From Megaleporinus macrocephalus (taxonomy: Eukaryota; Chordata; Actinopteri; Characiformes; Anostomidae): 64,000 bases of DNA. Of the stretch, positions 1-13,616 are shown piece after piece; the stretch's first letter is position 1, and each line of letters begins with the position of its first letter. The stretch lies in NCBI GenBank assembly GCA_021613375.1, contig CM038702.1:24616349-24680348 (forward strand). The letters are read 5' to 3'. Both the position numbers and the translations under genes were made by a program. The notes under the pieces are model-generated. The model ran no database searches, was not told the origin of the DNA, and worked only from the letters and a program-made list of their open reading frames with translations.

Positions 1-1845
1 TAATTGGAGAGCTTCCTCAATAATAGTGGCCCTGTTCCAGTCCACCATGCAGTAATAATCAAATCAAATCAAAATGATAGACAATAGAGCTGAAATAAGT
101 TGTCAACGAAGTTGATTAGTTGTAGATGGCTTCAATTCTGCACCATAGTAGAAGAAACTGTCACAATGAACTTTGATGACAATAGATTAACGGAGTATAG
201 AATATTTAATATCAGTTGCTGCTCAGATAGCCAACAACATGTGATTTTCATAGTGCGAAGATGATTCATAAAACAAATGAGTATAGAGCACGATTTTGTT
301 TATTCTCAGACACAGGCTTGCTGTAGGCTTCACACCAAATTCTGATTTGTTATTTTTGTGCTGCCATACTTGTCACTTGTTGTGTTATTATTGTTATTGA
401 GTTTTACCTGTAGCATATTCTGACTTGAATATCCAGACGATGACCTCAGTCTGTGAAAAATGATTTTGTCCTGTACTAATCAGCCAGTCAGATCCAGGCA
501 AGCTGCATTATACAACCTTCTCTAGTCAAACTTATGCAGCTGTAATACATAATAAAAATCTAAAACTCTGACCATCAAGCCCTACTAAGACTTCTTTCTT
601 TAAGTGAAATCTAAGATTTTCTTAGGGTGACTGTGATGCTGTGTAGCTTCAGCTTTTGCTTTTTGTTTATGGTCTGGTAGTAAAAGTAAACAGCTTATCT
701 AATGTGTCTGCTTACTGAAACTCAAAATTTGTGTTTTAATTTCCATGCCTTCTGGTCCAGAGATGTGGGCTGCTTTAGGATATTTGACCTGTGATGTCAG
801 AAGAGGCAATGAGTAATGTGTGGCCTTTTCACTGTTCATATTTCAAGTACAGCACGCAGGTTCACTGAAGCTATAAGAATATTCTTTTAAAGAGAGTGCT
901 ACCCCACATGTGGACATTCTGTTTGAGCTAAGTCTTTGAGTCTACGTTTATGAGCATTCTTATACTCACATTTCTAGACATTATAAACTCACTACTGTTG
1001 GTAACTGTTACAGTGTCAGTGTCCAGTAACCCTTGTCTGGCAATTTTACAATCCCTGCTTCTGTTTCACACCACCACTTATGAAGGCCTTGGATATCCAT
1101 GCCCTGTAGCCATCACAGAGCTACTACAAAATGGTTTGATTCAGCAAAGTAGAATAAGCTATTCTCTGTCAAAAAAGGGCATCGATATTTATATTTCTAA
1201 GGTGCTGATTTTCTAATTCAGCCAGTGAAATCAATTTGAAATGAACTTGAACAATCTTCTCTTGCTGAAAGGGAAGGTTGTGTGCCTACTTCTTAGTGCA
1301 GAGGCAGATCTAGTTGGTATTATCACCTTGCAATCAAGGTTAGACCCATTGCTTCATACCCCAGTGTGAGATCATGTTTCTATAGAACCGTCTTGGGTTC
1401 CTAATTTTGTTTCATTTTCTTATTGACTTTCCCTCCAACCTTCAAAACTTTGTATAGACATTATAAAATAAAACACAAGTGCCTGCTTACTAAATAACAT
1501 GTGAGGTGCATAATATAAGAAAATGGAACACTTGCAAACATGCTGTCATTCAGCTGATGACCGCTGAGCTAAACTTAGCTAACAAGCTGACCAATCTGCT
1601 ATTAGTGTAAGGTATGCTAAGGTTAATGATTGTTAGTTAGCACTTACATAAGTTTACAGATATTGCAGCTACTCTAGTCACATGTAATTGGCATGTTCAC
1701 CAAGATAAAATAATCTACACTCAACTAACTAGCAGACTGCTGTGTTATAAGACTTCATGTGCAATTGATAGACGTACAACAATACAGTGATCACACATGG
1801 CTTTCTGACATTATCTGAAAATGAAATCTTTGTCATCGTCACTGT

Positions 1846-2085
1846 CAAAAAATAAAAACATGTATTTTTTTCAAATTTTATTTTTCTACATCATTTGAAT
1901 GCAGCTGTCCTTTATATGCTATAGTAGTTTCATGAAAATAGAAATGGAACCAATAGAAATGAAAAATGGAAAAAATCCATTCCATTCACTTACATTAAAA
2001 GTAAAGAATGGTTTTGGCCTCTCCTGTAAAGATGCCATTTTGAAGATCATTGTTTTTCTTTGAACAGCAATGATATATATCCTTC
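1846..2085 (+). repeat. Dispersed repeat, copy A of a four-copy family
   Basis: Landmarks in order: a CATGTATTTTT motif, GAACCAATAGAAATG, CCATTCACTTACATTAAAAG, GGCCTCTCCTGTAAAG and TGTTTTTCTTTGAACAGC. The same landmarks in the same order occur at 37905-38085, partly at 37238-37400, and inverted at 26774-26965. This looks like a non-autonomous DNA transposon family. No terminal repeats or target duplications could be fixed, so the boundaries are approximate. Confidence 0.5.
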
Positions 2086-4514
2086 TACTGCTTTAATTAA
2101 TTTGTTAATTTGTTTAACTAACTAATTTGCTTTTCATCATTTACTGACTTATTTGTCACCATAGTGAGACAACCAAGCAGTCCACCTTTCTTTGTCATAA
2201 ACTTTTAACCAATGAATTGCGTGTATTGGGATGTGTTCCTGACTGAAATCTACAGTTCTAAAGGTCAAGTTGTTCGTTTGAAGAACTGCTTGTATGAATG
2301 TGATCCTGAATCACAGAAGCTAAAAAGCCCTTCAAGGTGGCTGAGGGGTTTAGCGGAAATCTGAGGGAAATCTGTTTGTGCTTTTCTTTTGTGGTACAGC
2401 AGCTAGCCTTGATACAAAGCTAGACTTGATATCAAGACTGGCTCCTAAATGCATGCATTATGATGATAGACAGCAGTGAAGAACTAACACCCTGCCTTGT
2501 GTATATATGCCATGCAAAGTTTAGTTCCATTTAGATATCTTTGAAGATCTTGAACTAAACTCTACCGAGTGATAAAACCTGATCTTCAGGCCAAAAGATT
2601 ATATTGCAAGAGAAAATATTGACCTGTCCTTGATTTCAAGGTAGTCATACCCACTGGTTCAGCTGCACTGCAAAGCAGGCATAAAACTTCCCCTTAAAGC
2701 GAGGGAAGATTGTTCAAGTTCGTGTCAAATTGATTTCACTGCCTCAATTCAAGAAACACACCAAAGACAGGGTTGGGCACCCATGCTTTTGGGTCATCAA
2801 TCCTCAATGTCTAAACCGTTCATGCTCATTCACCATAGCACCACTATTCAGCTTTGGCATTAAACAGCCCCGTCCTCTAACACCTTTCCAACAACTTTGT
2901 CAGTGTCTGACAGTATGTTGACCTTGGCCAGCCTTTTGCTCATATTAGTGTAATTAATCTGTCTCTTTTGGCGTGACTGTTCACTTGGTACTGTCTGGAT
3001 CATCTCTCCGACACTTCCTGTAATGACTGCCCCCATCCAGAACATTTACTTCCATATTGCGGCTTGTAGCAGTTAGCCACGCACTACCTCTCTCCATCAA
3101 TCACATTAGATGGGCAGACGTGCCTCCCTCAAGTCATCCATCACACAGGGGAGACCATGCGGAGAGGCTGTGCAAGGGGAGTGTAGGCGCCACAGTGGTT
3201 TTGTGGCAGAAGACATCCATACAACACGCACAAGCACTTACTGTACAAATATACACTTACTGGTCACCATTTTTAGAAATCCCTACCTTGTGTTTCCCCT
3301 TACTGGTCCACCTACCATATAGATCCACTGTGATAGTGTACCATTACAGACTGCAGCCTTTTTGTTCCTGCAGTGCATTAACCCTCTACCCCTTTTCTTA
3401 TTAGTCAGTTTCTGATCACTAGACTGCTGTTGACCAGATGTAATTTGGGTGCTGTGCTGTTCTCAGAAAAGAAGGAATATTGCTTTTGTAGAGTGCGTGG
3501 TAATTTCTGAATATCTGGAGGACCTAAACAACATCCTCCTTAGAAACCTAACCAATCTTAGTTATTTTGTAATTAAGAATTACAAAAATACTTAATTAAT
3601 TTGCATAATAACATATACATGAAAAATTAGTTAAAATAAATATACATTTGTGATTTAGTCCAAGTGTTGGTTCTGTAATTGCGAGATCTCAAGCAATTCT
3701 CAGCAGTGATCTCTAGTATTTTAGTCTATATCTATAGAAGTGTGAGATCCCCAGAGTTTTTATTATAATCAGCTTTTATAATCTGTCATGTAATGTATCC
3801 AAGACTTAACGTAACACAGTTGGCAGTGTGTTATACTAAAAGTATGTTTAGCTGTCCAGTTCGCTTTAGTAGTTTGAAAATATGTGGTGGTTGATTTTCC
3901 TGTGACTCAAAGGAAGCTTGCACAAGCCTTTACTCTCCTAGCATTGTTTGCGTTGTGTGACTGGGGGAGAACTACTCTCTCATTGCCAGACTCGCTAGAG
4001 AGAATCTGGTACCTTTCACCACTTGGCCAACTAATGTAGGGAAGGAAGTCCGACTGACGCAAAACAAGCATGCTGTTTGGCATGACTCATGATAGGAAGC
4101 AGTCTTAAAAACAACATACCACAACATATGCAGTCCCTCCGGAAACACTGAGGTATATGATGGTCTGTGGTGAGGATTACAGTTCACTAGGCTGAGCTTC
4201 ACTAGAACAAGAAAACATTGACGTCAGACCCGTGCAAAGCAATACACAGAAGTGCTACTTGTGGAACCATGAATAGCCAATAGGAATGGAGCTGGCAGAT
4301 TCCTGACAGTGTGGTCAGGATTGTGTACTAAAGATATCAGACTCCATCTACGTGTGGGCTGAGCATCTGTGGCTGAGACTGGGGAGACCTAGTTGGCGGG
4401 TGGAATTGAAGAACAAATGCCAAAAAATCTATCATGATTAATACAAACAACCGTGTGGGGCCCCTTGTGGTGTAGGGGATCCTAAACACCTGCTTAACCA
4501 GCTCTGGTGTTAGA

Positions 4515-4720
4515 CACAGAGGTGTTGGCGGAGGTTTTTATACATTTCAGTACTGCTAAGTTGAGAGTGGTCCACCACTCAGAAATGTCCAGGTAGGAGC
4601 GTCTCTCTGGCTAGAAACTGACCAGCGACAGTGGAGGCCTGACACAAACTGTGCATCAACAGATGGGCTAACTGTAGCAAATTGGAGCTACATGGGAGGG
4701 GTTTCTGATAAAGTTGCTAG
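4515..4720 (+). repeat. Probable diverged foldback-element fragment
   Basis: Contains GACACAGAGGTGTTGGCGG, TGGTCCACCACTCAGAAA and GCATCAACAGATGGGCTAAC, then a GATAAAGT end. The fragment at 36245-36390 shows a similar pair of landmarks, GACACAGTGGTGTTGCCGGG and CACCAACAGATGGCCTAC. I associate these words with the palindromic foldback family seen better at 45423-45906 and 60677-60884, but divergence is high. Confidence 0.35.
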
Positions 4721-5639
4721 GTAAGGAATACTGTACATGTGGCCATGCATATGTATGCACACTTTCAGCCACCGTCTGATAAGTCGCTGAGCAGGTTCCT
4801 CTGCTGGAAAAGCCAAGAGAGGAAGCGAGGGATTTTTTTTTTCTTCACCCGAGTGCCGTTTCTGCTCCATGCTGAGTGCTATTATCCCTCCTGTGGGTGT
4901 GCTACTAACCTCAGCACAGCGCACCAAAAGCAGGCTAAGGCAGACAGTGGGAGAGAACATGGTGCTTTAAAAGCAGTGTGGGACGTGTACTATTATAAGC
5001 TCTGTGTCAGGGAGAAAAAGGCATCACACTCCCCCAAAACAATTAAAAACTTTTTTTTGGGGGGGTTATGGCAGCAGCAGCCTAACCCTAAAGAGATTAA
5101 CTCCCCTCCGCTCCGCTCCTTGCCCATTCCTGCCGCTTATGTAAATTCTTTTCCCGGCTTCTTCTAATTCACTCATGCAAAATCCAAGCGGCGCGCGACT
5201 GCGCTGTAGTTTCACATTATCTTGCGGAAACCCCCACAACTTCAGGGCTAATGGGAGATTTGTGACCGACTCTTTTCATGCCTGAAAACCTCTTACAGTT
5301 TCTCAGGATCAGTGTGTCCTTGGCATGAAAGAAGCTATTTTCCGTGTTGTTAAAAGATGTACATGCAGTGAAACCGCAGAGATATTTGCTGCTTGCTGCT
5401 GAGTAGATAACTTCCGGTGCCTCCGAGTGTAACAGTCCTCTATGATCTAATATCCAGGGATGCGGTCCAGTTCCTTTGTCTGATGCATGTTCTGTATTGT
5501 CTCGTCGATGTTTCAGATATAGAATGTGCGGTACTAAAACAGTGTATGAGTGATTCTTTTATAGTGTGTATTTCAAACTGAGAAAATTACATTAATTAAA
5601 TAAAAAGTTTGTTATTACTTGCATCTATACATGAATTCA

Positions 5640-6570
5640 CCTTAAATTATGGCACTGGTCTTCATCTAATGAACAATAAAGAACAAACATAATCTGTTTA
5701 AACTAATAACACAATAAATTATGCTTTGTTCGTGTCCACATTATATACATTGTTCAGGCTTCCACAGTGTAGACTGGAAAAAATTTGTGAACCTCGGGGT
5801 TAATGACTTCAAAAAGAGTTAATTGGAGTCAGGATTTAGCAAATCTGTCTATAAATGGGGACAATTTAGTGCTGCGTCTACTCTCCCTAGAAGTAGGCAC
5901 TCAGCCAAGATCACTCCAAAGGCACGATGCAGAATGCTCATTGAGGTGAAAACGAGCCCTAGAGTAAAGGCTAAAGGCTTGAAGGAAACATTGGAACTGG
6001 GAAACATCTCTGTTTATCAGTCTACCATAGGAAACTAGAAGAGTGCCTTTCCCAAGAAAACGCAGGAGGGCTGCGCATAAACGACAAATAGAGGAGTGCA
6101 GGTCACAGTGTCTGTGGATTAGAGGTTGGGGATCTGCTCTGAGTGAGTACAGGCAGTTGGGTGGCAGGGGGGTTAAACAAAACCATGATGTTTGGGTGCA
6201 CCCAAAGACGAAGAGGAATGAAAACAAAAGAGTGCGGATCAAACCCTGAACACTGAATTTGTAGTCGGGGGTTTGCCCTGAGTCAATATTTGCCTAACAG
6301 TGTCTGTTGGTTGAGCAGAAGTACTGAAGATTGGCATGCAATTTTCTATGGGAAAAAAATCCGTAAAGAAAAACACAAAACTTTACTACTACAGCACTAC
6401 ATATGGCATAAAAAGAGTTGTGCATAATGATATGAAAACATCATTTTAAGTATTGTGAGGGGGCATTAGAATCTGGGGCTGCTTTGCTGCCCTTCCTCTG
6501 GGCCTGGACTGATCACCATCGTTGAGAGTAAGATTAAATCAAGGTATTCTACACGGTCATGTCAGCGTTG
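5640..6570 (+). mobile_element. Decayed Tc1-like DNA transposon (sense-strand transposase remnant)
   Basis: The 5' part (5640-5800) resembles a Tc1-like terminal region, with CTTCATCTAATGAAC, GTTTAAACTAATAACAC and a GTGAACC motif. From about 5880 a frame reads PRSRHSAKITPKARCRMLIE and then ISVYQSTI. This matches the second helix-turn-helix of Tc1-type transposases (paired-like DNA-binding domain). Further down, around 6475-6520, GGGGCTGCTTTGCTGCC and GGGCCTGGACTGATC match the catalytic-domain stretch that encodes WGCFAA and GPG. Stops and deletions lie between these islands and the 3' end is not recognisable, so the copy is dead. It is in the same orientation as trhde. Confidence 0.7.
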
Positions 6571-8864
6571 CTGACAACCCTAAAAGCAGTTGCTGGAAGC
6601 AGTTGCTTATTCCTGCTAAAGAAATATTGTATTGTCTAAATCGTCAAACGCTGGTCTCAAACTATGCCTCAAAATAATATCCAATTACATGTAAGGTGCA
6701 GAGAAACAGTGTTAAAGGAATTTGGTAAGCATATAACTACTATTGTTACCAAATCTTCATCAGTCATAATGTTGATTTAGCATTTTTTGCCCTCTATGCC
6801 AAGCTGGTCCTTCTTTTGGAGTCTGTGTATGTGACTTACGGTCTGAAAACTTTACAGGGCTTTGTAGGGTGATATCACAGACCCTGTATTTTAGCTTTTC
6901 ATTTTAACAGCAAAATTCTACATAGTGCTGCTTTAAAAAGGCTTACGGGCCAAATAAAGACGTGTAACCTTTACTACATCTGCTGTAAACATGCTTACTT
7001 GTCTCGTGCAGTGGTGTTGCTGTAGCGTCTGTAGTGAGTGTAAGATTTTCAGACTGAAAGACTAGGAAAGCCCCCTGTTTGATAATGCATGCCAAAAGTT
7101 TGGATCTTAAGTAATTAATTATTTATTTATTGGGAGTGAATGCAGGAGAAAAGTAGAGAGCCAATGTTACTGCTAGGACGCTGAACATCCTTTTTGTAGC
7201 ACATAGAATAAAGAGAATGAAACAACAGAATTGAGTCATCAGATGATGAAGACAACAAGCTGAGTTAAAACAGTCAAAGTATCAGCCCTAACTTTCTAGT
7301 GGCTAGGCTAGCAATCAGAAATGCTTTACCCCACAAGGGTTCCCCATGGATCTGTGAAGCCTTATATATTGTGTTGTGTATTGTGGTGAGAGGGCTGATG
7401 AAGAAAAAATGAAAATGATGTTGAACCATTAAGGCTGAGGCATATAATGCTGCAATAACAAACACAACAAATAACATAGTAAAGTCATATTTTAAACCAG
7501 AATTCCCATCTAACTAATCCCAAATAGACTTGCTTATGTGATTTGTGACACTCTAAGACAGCTTGTATGACTGTAATGTTATCTATAAAAAGGACAGAAT
7601 ATATATTTTAGGCTTTAAGCTTATCTTGAAGCTACAGTTTGAGAAAGGTTAATATACTCTTTCATTTCTATAGATAAAGATAAGGATGTTGAAAATGACA
7701 TAAGCCAGTCTGTATGAGATTACTTTTGCAATTTGATGCATATGTGCAATAATTGAGGTATAAAACTTGCCATTCAGTATAAACAGAGTTAAGGTAAGGG
7801 GAGACAAATGTGTAAATATAATTTTTTGCTAAAATATCTCTTTAAAACCCTACATGAGTGACTGCTTTCCAGAGCATGACAGATTGTCTTTTTTGCTGAA
7901 TTTAGTTCACAAAAAGCCTGACCTGAGATCAGTTTTTCTGCCTGTCGCTCTGGATCACTAAGTCGGCCTGTACTGTGCGTGACTGCAGCTGGAACTGCTC
8001 AATCACCCGGCGTGCTGATTTCTGGACTGTGTCATGCCTGTATTGACCGTTCTGAGCTCTCTGGCCTCAGATATACACGGCTTTCTGCCACCAGTTTGGC
8101 CTCCAGGCCCCTCCGGAGTCATTAAATCTGACATGCAAATACAGACTGACCATTTGGCTTGAGGTTTGGGCTCAGTAGGACTGGTGCCGGCGCTGGATCA
8201 GGATGGAACCTGATTCCACAAAGATTTCAATGTGCGAGGGTGATTTTATTAGATTTTTATGAAGTCTAAGGCTTTAAATCATTGTTATGTTCTAATAGCT
8301 GTTGCTTAAAGATGGTCTTAGGCCAAAAGGCATAGGTTTTCTGTTTTTAACAACTATTGAAACCCTCTTCTAGTGCAGAAGGAAGACAGAAAGCTAACAT
8401 TAGGCCTGATATTAGGGCTGTGTTTCAGCCTCTACATCAGTGGGGGTTTTTATTGCTGTGAAGGGGTTACCATTGGCTGTATAGGATATTTGTGTAGTGA
8501 GGAAACGCTGATGGATAAACACACTATCTATCCAATTGTGAATGAGGCAGAGGGATAAAATGGCATGATACATGACTATTACACAAAAAAAAAATAAAAA
8601 ATGACATGGTCACTGTTGTGCTAAATGTTTGCATCTCTGGTTTTAACACTACCTGAAAACTCTTGATACCTTTTGCATTGGGTTAAAAATTTCATGAAAG
8701 CAATGTTACAGAATTAGCTGGAATAAAGGCATGTTACATTACCTTCCATTACAGATGTGGCCAGAATGCCACTTTCCTACAAATGTGTCCTTTATGGATC
8801 ATCATGAACTCCTTGAGGAACACATTCACCAAACACTGTCAGGTTTGCCTCAGGAGTAATAGAC

Positions 8865-9215
8865 CAGGTTTTATTTACAACGTGTAAAAGCGAGCTTGTG
8901 GAACATAAAAAAGAGAGAGGTAATCAGAAAGCAGGCAGGGTTGTAAACAAAGAGGGGACAGGCTAATCCGTTAATCCATGATCTAAGAGAGCAGAAATGA
9001 TAAACTGAACCATTAACATAAACCCAGAAACATAACGGCGAATACTTTGCAAAGACAAAGAGCAAACACAGGACAGCTCCGGGGAGGACAGCGAATTAAA
9101 GTCAGATTAGAGTCCTTACTAATCAGGTGAGTTTAAAGGAGTTGTCTCCAAAACGAGAGTTGGAGGTGTGGTTCGCTGCTGAGGATTATGGATACTCAGC
9201 AGCTCAGAACATAAG
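8865..9215 (-). repeat. Probable decayed interspersed repeat, minus orientation
   Basis: The + strand opens with GGTTTTATTTACAACG, so the minus strand would end in an AATAAA-type signal. It continues through GAAAGCAGGCAGGG, CAAAGACAAAGAGC and ACAGGACAGCTCCGGGGAGG to a GGAGGTGTGG end. This order of words recalls a common fish interspersed repeat, but I cannot name it and saw no second copy in the window. Confidence 0.3.
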
Positions 9216-10849
9216 GTAGACGTAACAAATAAAAGAGATGCTTATATATAATACTGGAGGCAGATCTCCAAAGATGAAGGTCACCATACAAACTTTTTTG
9301 CCTGCATTGCCACCTTTACAATTGCCAAAAAAAATGGCATCCTGGCATGTGATACTGTCTTTAATCTTGTCAACATATCTAATATTCCTCAAGTTGAGAT
9401 TGTTGTAGGCTTATTTTAAGATTATGCAACCTTACGAGTAAAATTTTCTGCCAATATAACTACTCCATAAAATGATTAAACTATACAACATCAAAATTAG
9501 ACTGATTCAATGTTTTAGATACAAGATATAGATTTAAGATGTTATAGTACCATTTTGGCAGTGGATGCATAAATCATCACATATAAATCATGACTCTGAA
9601 TTTGCAATGCTACATTAGCCTCATAGCTCCAGTGTAAAATTTAAAAAGCAAGTTTCAGACACTAAACATGTTTTGGCTGATCAGTTGCAATTTGGGAAAT
9701 TTTATAAATGTGATTTTTATTAAATAAAGACTGAAATCGCTACCGTATTATTATTATTGTACATCATTACTACACTTAAGTAATAAATTCTAAGATTCAT
9801 AGTAACACTTCCATGCAAAATATAGTCTACTTGAATGAATAATTTCATTTAGGCCTTTAAAGGCCAGAAGAGCTCAAAGACCAGGAAATTTCCTTCTTTC
9901 ACTCATGCCAACTTTTCATACTTTTATATGCATATTTAAGTATATTTAAATATTATAATGCTGACAGGTAATTTGACTTGCTGCAAGCATTTAAGCATAA
10001 TTATCTGCCAGTATAGTGTAATAGCTTGCTTTATTAAATCACTTAAAATACAATAAAAAAACAAACAAAAAAAAGTTTAGGATTAGGATCATTTCAAAAT
10101 GTGAAATGTAAGATATTTGAACTATATATAAAATATAATTTTTTGTAGTAAAGACATGCTTGCAGTTAAGGGGGCGGAGTTGTGGGACTGGTTAATCTGC
10201 AAGCAGGGGCTGCCATCAGCTGAATTCCCTTCTTAAAGGTGCACACACCCACCCTACAGTGAGACAGAAGCCAGAACTGTTGGGCTGACATCTGGGGTGG
10301 CCAATCAGATTGGCTTGTTCAATAAAATCTCACATGTAGACACATAATCTGAAAAAAGGTAAATGTTGGTGACTGTTTTGATTTACCACTCTTGGATTTT
10401 ACAAATATCTTTCAGTAGAATGCTAGTTCAGTACTATCACAAAGCAGTCATGCAGTTTGTTTCATGTAATAACTTTCTGGAAGGGAGCTTTTAGAGGCTC
10501 TTCAGATGTTTGATTCCTGGCACCACCACTGTGAACAATTCTCTTCTGCTAGGTTTCTCTAGAACAGGATCTTTCACATCAAACTGCTCTTAATGATGAT
10601 GCATCATATGGAGAAAATAAAAAAATGAGTTGAAATTCGTCTTTAAGCACATTTTCTCTGCAATTCTTCCACCACTGCCCTTATAAAGAAGTCTCAAAGT
10701 TATGTGGTATCCACTTGTAATGTTACAGTGACTTTTATGCACATAATAAACCTTCGAGATGTTTCTCTTCAAGACATTTCTCTTCTCCCGTAGTGTGGGT
10801 TGATTTCAGCGCCATTGTGTTTCACTACAAGCCGTGCAGACCTTAAAAA

Positions 10850-11110
10850 GCTTTCTCTAGTGTCATTAGCCTGTGGTCAATAATGGACAGCCCTCCTGTC
10901 CAGACGCAGTCTATTCCAGTCCAATTAACCCCATTAGACTCTCAAGACAAGCTCCTTATTGCAAAAAAGAGAAAAGAAGGCAGAGCAGGGTGGTGCTCAC
11001 ACCAAATTGATTACCTCCTCTAAGTCTGAAAAATGGTTAATTAATTCTCCGCTGCTCATTTGTCTACTTCTAGATAAATAGTCCCAATTACGTGTTATTT
11101 CAAAATAATA
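10850..11110. other. Candidate conserved non-coding element
   Basis: An AT-balanced, non-repetitive stretch rich in homeodomain-type cores: CATTAG, CAATTAACC, ATTGATTACC and TTAATTAATT, with AGACAAGCTCCTTATTG between them. It looks different from the surrounding AT-rich intron, but conservation is not visible from one sequence. This is only a candidate intronic enhancer. Confidence 0.22.
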
Positions 11111-11429
11111 TTAATTCAGTTCTCGTTTTGTAGGTCACTTCAGCACTCACAGGCATAAACCCAGCACGTTAGTTTTTAAATCAGTCACTGAAATGAATCA
11201 ATAAAGAACCAACATGTGAAGTAAACAACATATAACTCAGCTGTGGCGGCAGCTTTGAAACAATGTCGTTGTGTTTGGCCTGACTGTGCGAGTGCGTTAG
11301 GCTGGGCATATGAAGCCATTCATTCTGACTGGATGGATGTCCGAAGAGAAACAGCCATGCATCAGCCCTCGGCTAGCCGAGTGGAACGATCATTTTTACA
11401 GAGGGGAATGCAGCTCAAACAAAGTGTGA

Positions 11430-11651
11430 CACCTCATACTCTCTCTTTCTCTCCCTCCCTCCCTTTCTTCTCTTCCTCTCGTTTCTCTTTTCTTTTATTA
11501 TCTTTTAAACTTTCTTTCTTTCTTTCTTCTTATTTATATCTCTGTCTTTTATTTCTTTTCTGTACTGTTATTTTCTGTTTATTCTCCTCTCTCCCTCCCC
11601 TTCTCTTTCTCTTCCACTTGTTTGTATGTGCCCATTTTCTATTTCCTTCAT

Positions 11652-11699
<48 letters not shown>

Positions 11700-12089
11700 G
11701 TTTATGCCTTTCTTTTATGCCATTTCTGTTCTTCTAATTTTCTCTTTGGTCTTTTTTTCATCTCTCTCTTTCTCTCTCTCTCCATCCCTCTCTTTCTCTC
11801 CTTTTCATATCTATGTGCCCATTTTCTAATTTATATGTTTTATTCTTTCGTGTTTCTGTTCTTTTTATTTTCTGTTTCTTCTTCTTTGTCTTTCCTTCCC
11901 TCCCTCTCTCTTTGTCCCATTTCTATGTCCCATTTTTTATTCTTTTCATATTCTCTCTTTCTCTCTTTACTCTGTTCTCTTCTCTGATCCTTATTGCCTC
12001 TTCCTGCTTTCTCATCTGACTCTTTTTAAATTTTTTCTTCTTTCTTTCTCTCGTAAGGTCTTATTTTTTCTTTTATGTCCCTCTCATTT

Positions 12090-12128
<39 letters not shown>

Positions 12129-12370
12129 CTTTTTATTATCTTTTTATTCTTTTGTTTTATTCTTCATCTTCTTTTTCTCTCTCTGCCCTTTACTCCAAGT
12201 CTTATTTGTGACTCTCTTACTCACATGTTATTTCTGTCTTTCTCACTTTCATCCTTTCTTTCTTTTATCATCTCTCTCTCTCTCTGTCTTTGTACCTTTC
12301 TGTCTCCCCCTGTAATCTCTCTCTCTGTTTCTCCCTCTTTCTCTCTGTCCTTGACGATTAGAGAGCAGAT
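11430..12370 (+). repeat. Long polypyrimidine tract with two (CTTT)n microsatellites
   Basis: About 940 bp is almost pure C/T on the + strand. Inside it are near-perfect (CTTT)n runs at about 11650-11699 and 12088-12130. All ORFs across it, made of Ser, Leu and Phe, are low-complexity artefacts. It lies 1.2 kb upstream of the trhde exon on the transcribed-sense strand. Confidence 0.9.
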
Positions 12371-13205
12371 CAAACCACCCCCAGATCAAATAATAGCAAG
12401 ACGTTATGGCTCCTCTGAGTTCCTGTATAAAAACTATTTCAAATATGGCCCACAAAGAGGGGGAAACAGCTGCTTTTGGCTTCTGAGAGTCATTATAAGG
12501 TCCTACAGAGGAATAAAAAGATACACCACAGCTGTGATCAAATTACAGCAGTACAGTTTCAGAATGCTACATACAATCAAAGACAGTTTAGCTCCCAAAG
12601 AGGACAGTGTGTGCTTTTATGCACTTGGCATTGAATTTCCTATTTCTAATGGAAAACCAAATGGAGGTGCATGGGGAAAGAAATGCATGATTTCCAGATG
12701 ATAATATCGGCTGCAATAGGTAATTGAGTCACTCTGTCATTTTCATACAAAGGGGAACGTGTTTCAAATAAAAGCCAGCCATTCTGGTGAGTATAATAAC
12801 CACAGAGATGTGATGTGGTGGGATTTACTGCCTTATGACCAGCCATTTCAGTTCCCCAACAAAAAAATAATAAAACTGGCACAGGATAGCTTGGTATTGA
12901 AGCTTGGTCTTTTGGTATGGTGTTGTCAATTTGTTCAAGGTCTAGATTTTGTTACCCTCCTTACTGGGATATCAGGCGTTTCAAACCAGCACATGTGTGT
13001 GGAGCTAAAACTTTATAAACAGCATTTCTGTTGATTATATCAAAAGAACAGAGCACATTTCGCTCTTATCCATTGTTGTGTTTCTACAACAGTCTCTTCT
13101 TGTTCCTCTTTTGCTCTCCATATTTCTTTCTTTGATTCTGCTATCAGCTGATGCATGATACTGCTAGTGAAAGGCTAGACTTCATCTCCCTCCCAGTCTA
13201 GCAAG

Positions 13206-13380
13206 TAAAATGTTCCAAAAAGTGTAGCAAACTGTTCAAAGACTTTGTTAACTCATGAATACTCATGAATGAAAACCAACTAAATTTATTGTACCATAAA
13301 GCTGACTTGGCTTATCATGTCTTGAAAAATAAAAGTCACTTCACTAGCTAATTCTGGACAGGCGACTAGAACAGATGATA
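13206..13380 (+). repeat. Dispersed repeat, first of a local pair
   Basis: Shares in order CCAAAAAGTGTAGCAAACT, TTCAAAGACTTTG, ACTCATGAAT, CAACTAAATTTATTGT, CCATAAAGCTGACTTG and ATCACTAG-like words with 15118-15330. The two copies lie in the same orientation about 1.9 kb apart, on either side of the exon. No coding signal is present. Confidence 0.6.
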
Positions 13381-13616
13381 ATTAGAGAACTGATCATCAG
13401 CAACAAACAACAGTTTGAATTTGAATCATTATTGTTATGGTTTAATTGTCCGGGACTAGTTGCAGAGCTCTATATCCAAGAAGGGAATCTGACGGGTATT
13501 CCCAAATCCTCACCGTAATGAGCTGCCCTAGAGCCAAATGTTTGAAAGCCTAACATGATTTCATTCTTCCCTGAACACTGTCTTTTATTTCTCATCCCCT
13601 TTCTCCATCCCTGTAG

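Larger units (their letters stand above)
1..13616 (+). other. trhde: trhde intron upstream of the exon (partial)
   Basis: I read no coding exon here. The expected preceding exon, with a motif like TYYLAWAICNF, is not visible in any frame I inspected, so this is inferred to be the 3' part of a long intron. Repeats occupy parts of it: a dispersed element at 1846-2085, a foldback-like fragment at 4515-4720, a Tc1-like remnant at 5640-6570, a decayed repeat at 8865-9215 and a polypyrimidine tract at 11430-12370. In 1-1845, 2086-4514, 6571-8019, 9216-10160 and 12371-13205 I see only AT-rich unique-looking sequence. Any ORFs there are short and have no recognisable homology. Confidence 0.7.

Noticed and set aside
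4739..5167. 142-codon ORF in a somewhat GC-richer stretch
   Set aside because: Composition is low complexity in places (poly-Phe) and there is no homology. It follows a repeat fragment.
11243..12701. Long Ser/Leu/Phe-rich ORFs
   Set aside because: They are translations of the C/T-rich low-complexity tract and microsatellites, with no gene-like composition.
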